Assembly (NCBI GenBank): GCA_964597945.1 | Contig: CAZRAD010000020.1 | Span: 1-25,497, forward strand | Direction of reading: 5' to 3' | Length of the DNA: 25,497 nucleotides | Origin: JAPEKQ01 sp964597945 | GTDB taxonomy: Bacteria; Joyebacterota; Joyebacteria; Joyebacterales; Joyebacteraceae | In this document: positions 22,607-25,497 of the stretch, piece after piece | How the letters are laid out: every line of letters starts with the position of its first letter | Position numbering within the stretch: position 1 is the stretch's first letter | Notes under the pieces: generated by a model | What the model was told of the DNA's origin: nothing | Database searches by the model: none | Seen by the model: only the letters and a program-made list of their open reading frames with translations | Program-made: the position numbers and the translations under genes

Positions 22607-24352
22607 TCACGCCTCCCACGACGCGGTATCCGCGGCGGTATCCGTCAGCCCACCGTCGGCGGCATCCGCGCTCGAACCGGCGCCGGCCGCAGCTCCGGCA
22701 TCTCCAGGAGCGCGGTCGACCTCACTCGCGAAGAGAACCTCGTCCGCGACGCTGAGGCGGTAGAACAGATCCACCGGGCCATCAGCAACGCGCATGGGTG
22801 TCCGGAATCTCAGGCCGTTCTGCTCGACAGCAGCCACGGCCTCGCGGGTCACACCCCTGGCGAGGAGCACGGGACGCCCCCACCCCTGGCCGAACGGCGC
22901 GAACCCTGCCAGTTCGACCGCGGTGGTCAGGGTCGCATCGGACAGAGGAAGCTCCGCATCGACAACGCGCGGGACCGGGACCGGTGGATGCTCGGCGGCG
23001 TGGGCTTCCATGCGCGCGCGGAACTCATCGACCCTGTCGCTCTCGATCGAGAACCCGGCGGCCCGGGGATGCCCCCCGTACCCGAGGAACAGCTCTCCCA
23101 TCGACTGGAACGCCACGACGAAGTTGTACCCGGCCGGTCCGCGAGCCTCCGCGTGAGCCTCGCCGTTCTTCTTCATGATGAGGAGACACGGTTTGCCCGT
23201 CTTCTCCGCAAGTCTCGAGGTCGCGCTCCCCATCACCTCGATGGGAACCGCTGCCTCGACGATCAGCACGGGACTGTCAGCGGGAAGCTCGCTCGCCACT
23301 CGCTCCACGATCTTCCATGCGCGGTTCGCCGTGCTGCGCCACTCCTGCCGCGCGTCCGCCAGCTCCCGCGCGATCGAGGCGGCCGCCTCGGGATCCTCCT
23401 CGGCAAGCATCTCATAGGCGCGGTTCGTCCCCTTCCCGTCGGAGACCCGACCGAAGATCGAACCGATGTTCTCCTGGACGTCATCGTAGCTCAGCGCGCG
23501 GCCCGAGAGGTTCGAAGCCTCAAGAAGCGCCCGCAGACCCGGACGGACCGTCTGTGGGAGCACACGGAGTCCCTCGGTGATGAGGACGCGATTGTCGCCG
23601 GTCAGCGGCACGCGGTCCGCGATGGACCCGATGGCCGCGAGCGGCAGCGCTTCATCCATCCAGCGCTCTCCACCCCATGGCGGAGCAGCTGTCCGCTTGT
23701 CTGCGAACTCCTCAAGGAGATGCCCGGCCAGACGCCACGCGAGACCGGCGCCGGCCATGTAGCGGTACGGATACGGGGAATCGGGGAGCTTCGCATTGAT
23801 GATGGCGACCGCCGCCGGGAGTACAGGCGGTATCTCGTGATGGTCGGTCACGATGACATCGATACCGAGCGATGCCGCGTATGCGATGTTCTCGACCTCG
23901 CTCACGCAGGAGTCGACCGTGATGAGAAGCGTCGTCCCCGACGCCGCCAGGCCGTCGAGTTCCACGGTGTTCAGACCGTGACCCTCGGTCCGACGGTCGG
24001 GGATGTAGACTCCGACCTCGCCCCCGAGTTCCCTGAGGGCATCGACCATCACGATCGACGCCGTCACACCATCGGCATCGTCGTGCCCGTGGACGGTGAT
24101 CCGTTCGCCGACCTCGAGTGCGCGCCGCACCCGTGCGACCATCTTATCGACATCGGGGAGCAACTGGACATCCGGAAGATCGCGGATGTCCGGACTGAGC
24201 AGCCTCTGCGCCTCATCCGCCGAACCCACACCTCGGCGAACGAGCGCCTCCGCAGTGGCCGCAGTGAGGCCGGCCGACCTCTGGATCGCGCTGACGAGAT
24301 CAGGGTCGGCCGCCTCTATGCTCCATCGGTAGCGAGCACCATCAATGAGCAT
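22607..24352 (-). CDS. recJ: Single-stranded-DNA-specific exonuclease RecJ (DHH family)
   Basis: RecJ degrades single-stranded DNA 5' to 3' in repair and recombination. The 581-residue protein has the DHH core: motif I ITVHGHDDADGVTA (about 86-99), LLITVDSC, the DHH box in IVTDHHEIPP, and INAKLPDSPYPYRYMAGAG. The DHHA1 domain contains LFLGYGGHPRAAGFSIE. An OB-like segment (VVDAELPLSDATL, FAPFGQGWGRPVLLARG) follows, and the tail is rich in Ala, Asp and Gly. In motif I, His-Asp-Asp stands where most bacterial RecJ have Asp-Tyr-Asp, more like archaeal DHH nucleases. ATG 24352 is chosen over TTG 24355; it shares one base with the slipin stop (TGATG), and AAAGGG lies six bases ahead. Confidence 0.9.
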   Translation of the reverse strand: MLIDGARYRWSIEAADPDLVSAIQRSAGLTAATAEALVRRGVGSADEAQRLLSPDIRDLPDVQLLPDVDKMVARVRRALEVGERITVHGHDDADGVTASIVMVDALRELGGEVGVYIPDRRTEGHGLNTVELDGLAASGTTLLITVDSCVSEVENIAYAASLGIDVIVTDHHEIPPVLPAAVAIINAKLPDSPYPYRYMAGAGLAWRLAGHLLEEFADKRTAAPPWGGERWMDEALPLAAIGSIADRVPLTGDNRVLITEGLRVLPQTVRPGLRALLEASNLSGRALSYDDVQENIGSIFGRVSDGKGTNRAYEMLAEEDPEAAASIARELADARQEWRSTANRAWKIVERVASELPADSPVLIVEAAVPIEVMGSATSRLAEKTGKPCLLIMKKNGEAHAEARGPAGYNFVVAFQSMGELFLGYGGHPRAAGFSIESDRVDEFRARMEAHAAEHPPVPVPRVVDAELPLSDATLTTAVELAGFAPFGQGWGRPVLLARGVTREAVAAVEQNGLRFRTPMRVADGPVDLFYRLSVADEVLFASEVDRAPGDAGAAAGAGSSADAADGGLTDTAADTASWEA

Positions 24353-25104
24353 CAAGAGCCCTTTCCGAACATGTCGACCAAGCCCCTCAGAAGATCGATC
24401 GGCACCGGGAAGAGGATCGTCGAGTTCTTCTCGACCGAGATCTCACTCAGTGTCTGGAGGTACCTGAGCTGGAGCGACGCGGGCTCGCTGGCCAGCACCT
24501 TCGCTGCTCCGGAGAGCTTCTCTGAGGCCTGCATCTCGCCCTCGGCATGAATGATCTTGGCGCGGCGCTCACGCTCGGCCTCGGCCTGGCGGGCGATCGC
24601 ACGCTGCATCGTTTCCGGAAGGTCGACGTGCTTGACTTCGACCGCAGAGACCTTGATGCCCCAACTGTCGGTCTGCGTATCCAGGATCGACTGGAGCTCC
24701 TGGTTGATCTTCTCACGCGCAGAGAGCAGCTCGTCGAGCTCGGCACCGCCGATGACACTCCTGAGTGTCGTCTGCGCGAGCTGCGAGGTAGCGTAGTGGT
24801 AGTCCTGAACCTCAACGACCGCCTTGTTGGGATCGAAAACACGATAGTAGACGACCGCGTTGACCTTGACCGACACGTTGTCCTTCGTAATGACGTCCTG
24901 CGACGGCACGTCCATTGCGATGATCCGCAGGCTCACGCGCATCAGCCGATCGATGAACGGGATGACGAGGATGAGACCCGGGCCGCGCGAGTCGATCAAA
25001 CGGCCGAGACGGAAGACCACCCCGCGCTCGTACTCCTTGAGGATGTAGATCGCCTTCATGACCAGCACGAGAGCGACCAGAATGACTACTATGACTCCGC
25101 TCAT
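24352..25104 (-). CDS. Stomatin-like slipin (SPFH-domain membrane protein)
   Basis: Slipins oligomerise at membranes and are often paired with NfeD proteins. The 250-residue protein has an N-terminal membrane hairpin (VIVVILVALVLVMKAIYIL). The SPFH domain follows, with YERGVVFRLGRL, RGPGLILVIPFIDRL, MDVPSQDVITKDNVSVKVNAVVYYRV and ATSQLAQTTLRSVIG. A charged helical region (QRAIARQAEAERERRAKIIHAEGE) and a C-terminal VPIDLLRGLVDMF complete it. Order and length match prokaryotic slipin-1. The ATG has GGGAGG seven bases ahead, 15 bp after the NfeD-like gene. The function in membrane quality control or microdomains is inferred from the family. Confidence 0.93.
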   Translation of the reverse strand: MSGVIVVILVALVLVMKAIYILKEYERGVVFRLGRLIDSRGPGLILVIPFIDRLMRVSLRIIAMDVPSQDVITKDNVSVKVNAVVYYRVFDPNKAVVEVQDYHYATSQLAQTTLRSVIGGAELDELLSAREKINQELQSILDTQTDSWGIKVSAVEVKHVDLPETMQRAIARQAEAERERRAKIIHAEGEMQASEKLSGAAKVLASEPASLQLRYLQTLSEISVEKNSTILFPVPIDLLRGLVDMFGKGS

Positions 25105-25119
25105 TGTCCAGCCTCCCTG

Positions 25120-25455
25120 CTAGAGGGGTTCTACCGTAAGGACCATTCCCTCGACCGAGACGACGCGGATCTGTGTTCCCGCAGACACCGCGGCTGTCGC
25201 CTTTGCGTTCCAGTACTCGCTGTGCACGTAGACCTTGCCCGCCGGCGCGACATCCGTGACGGCGACCCCCTTCTCACCGACGATGCCGTCCCGGCCGGTC
25301 ACCACTCGCCGCGACTGCGCCAGGATCCCCACGGGAACGGCCACGATGAAGAAGACGATAAGTAGCGCGATGGCCGGGAAGATGGCGCTCTCCCCGAGAC
25401 CAAACAGGCGGAGCAGCGCAACGAGCAGGTCGACCAGACTCGTGTATTCGCCCAT
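25120..25455 (-). CDS. Short NfeD-like membrane protein
   Basis: The 111-residue protein has hydrophobic N-terminal segments (SLVDLLVALLRLF and IFPAIALLIVFFIVAVPVGILA) followed by an OB-fold-like domain. That domain contains GIVGEKGVAVTDVAPAGKVYVHSEYWNAKA and SAGTQIRVVSVEGMVLTVEPL. This is the C-terminal domain of NfeD, which partners slipins. No protease domain is present, so it belongs to the short class. ATG 25455 with GGGAGG five bases ahead is preferred. The frame is also open to the window edge, so a longer version starting outside cannot be ruled out. Confidence 0.85.
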   Translation of the reverse strand: MGEYTSLVDLLVALLRLFGLGESAIFPAIALLIVFFIVAVPVGILAQSRRVVTGRDGIVGEKGVAVTDVAPAGKVYVHSEYWNAKATAAVSAGTQIRVVSVEGMVLTVEPL

Positions 25456-25497
25456 GTGTGCCTCCCTTGACGCCCCCATCCTGCGACAGACACAACA

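Noticed and set aside
22574..24550. Long plus-strand frame opposite recJ
   Set aside because: It is fully explained as the shadow of recJ, rsmI and slipin codons; no motif or credible start context was seen.

Overview
The window is a compact, GC-rich, gene-dense stretch of a bacterial chromosome. Every convincing gene reads on the minus strand, so genes are best followed from high to low coordinates. Start codons are often GTG or TTG, and many neighbours overlap by 1-4 bases. No insertion sequence, phage gene, CRISPR array or gene break was seen. Two lipoprotein signal peptides with clear lipoboxes, and small DUF5683-like and LysM/TPR proteins, fit a diderm lineage, perhaps one of the uncultured FCB-related phyla. 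That placement is an inference.

From right to left there are six groups. (1) 25455-19985: a short NfeD-like protein, a stomatin/slipin, RecJ, RsmI and an APC permease fused to an EIIA-like domain. (2) 19862-15719: a CDP-alcohol phosphatidyltransferase and inositol-3-phosphate synthase, which together suggest inositol phospholipid synthesis, then thymidylate kinase and a C-terminal processing protease (S41). (3) 15586-12086: a DusB-type tRNA dihydrouridine synthase, a LysM/TPR lipoprotein and two ECF-type ATPases, all overlapping. (4) 12008-5255: PyrR, a large TPR lipoprotein with a 21-bp tandem repeat, GlmM, GlmS and SelD. (5) 5117-2781: a selenocysteine tRNA (selC), a PP-loop tRNA-thiolation-like protein, a DUF5683-like protein and signal peptidase I. 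(6) 2750-1: a promoter with a perfect CIRCE operator, then hrcA, grpE and the first 286 codons of dnaK.

The most notable part is the selenium locus. SelD is itself a selenoprotein: the true gene starts at a GTG at 6298 and reads through an in-frame TGA at 6245-6247 in the motif RCSG-U-ASKLG, followed by a short hairpin. Conventional gene calling would start it downstream at 6187 and lose the active-site region. The matching tRNA-Sec (anticodon TCA, 8-bp-type acceptor, 6-bp D stem, long variable arm, encoded CCA) lies 137 bp after selD. Its 5' leader holds three alternating inverted copies of a GTCCGGT motif. A PP-loop/NFACT-R-like RNA-modification gene starts 31 bp after the tRNA.

Other points worth a second look are the permease-EIIA fusion, a His-to-Gln change in the switch loop of one ECF ATPase, a predicted leaderless dusB transcript, and the ino1/CDP-alcohol transferase pair.
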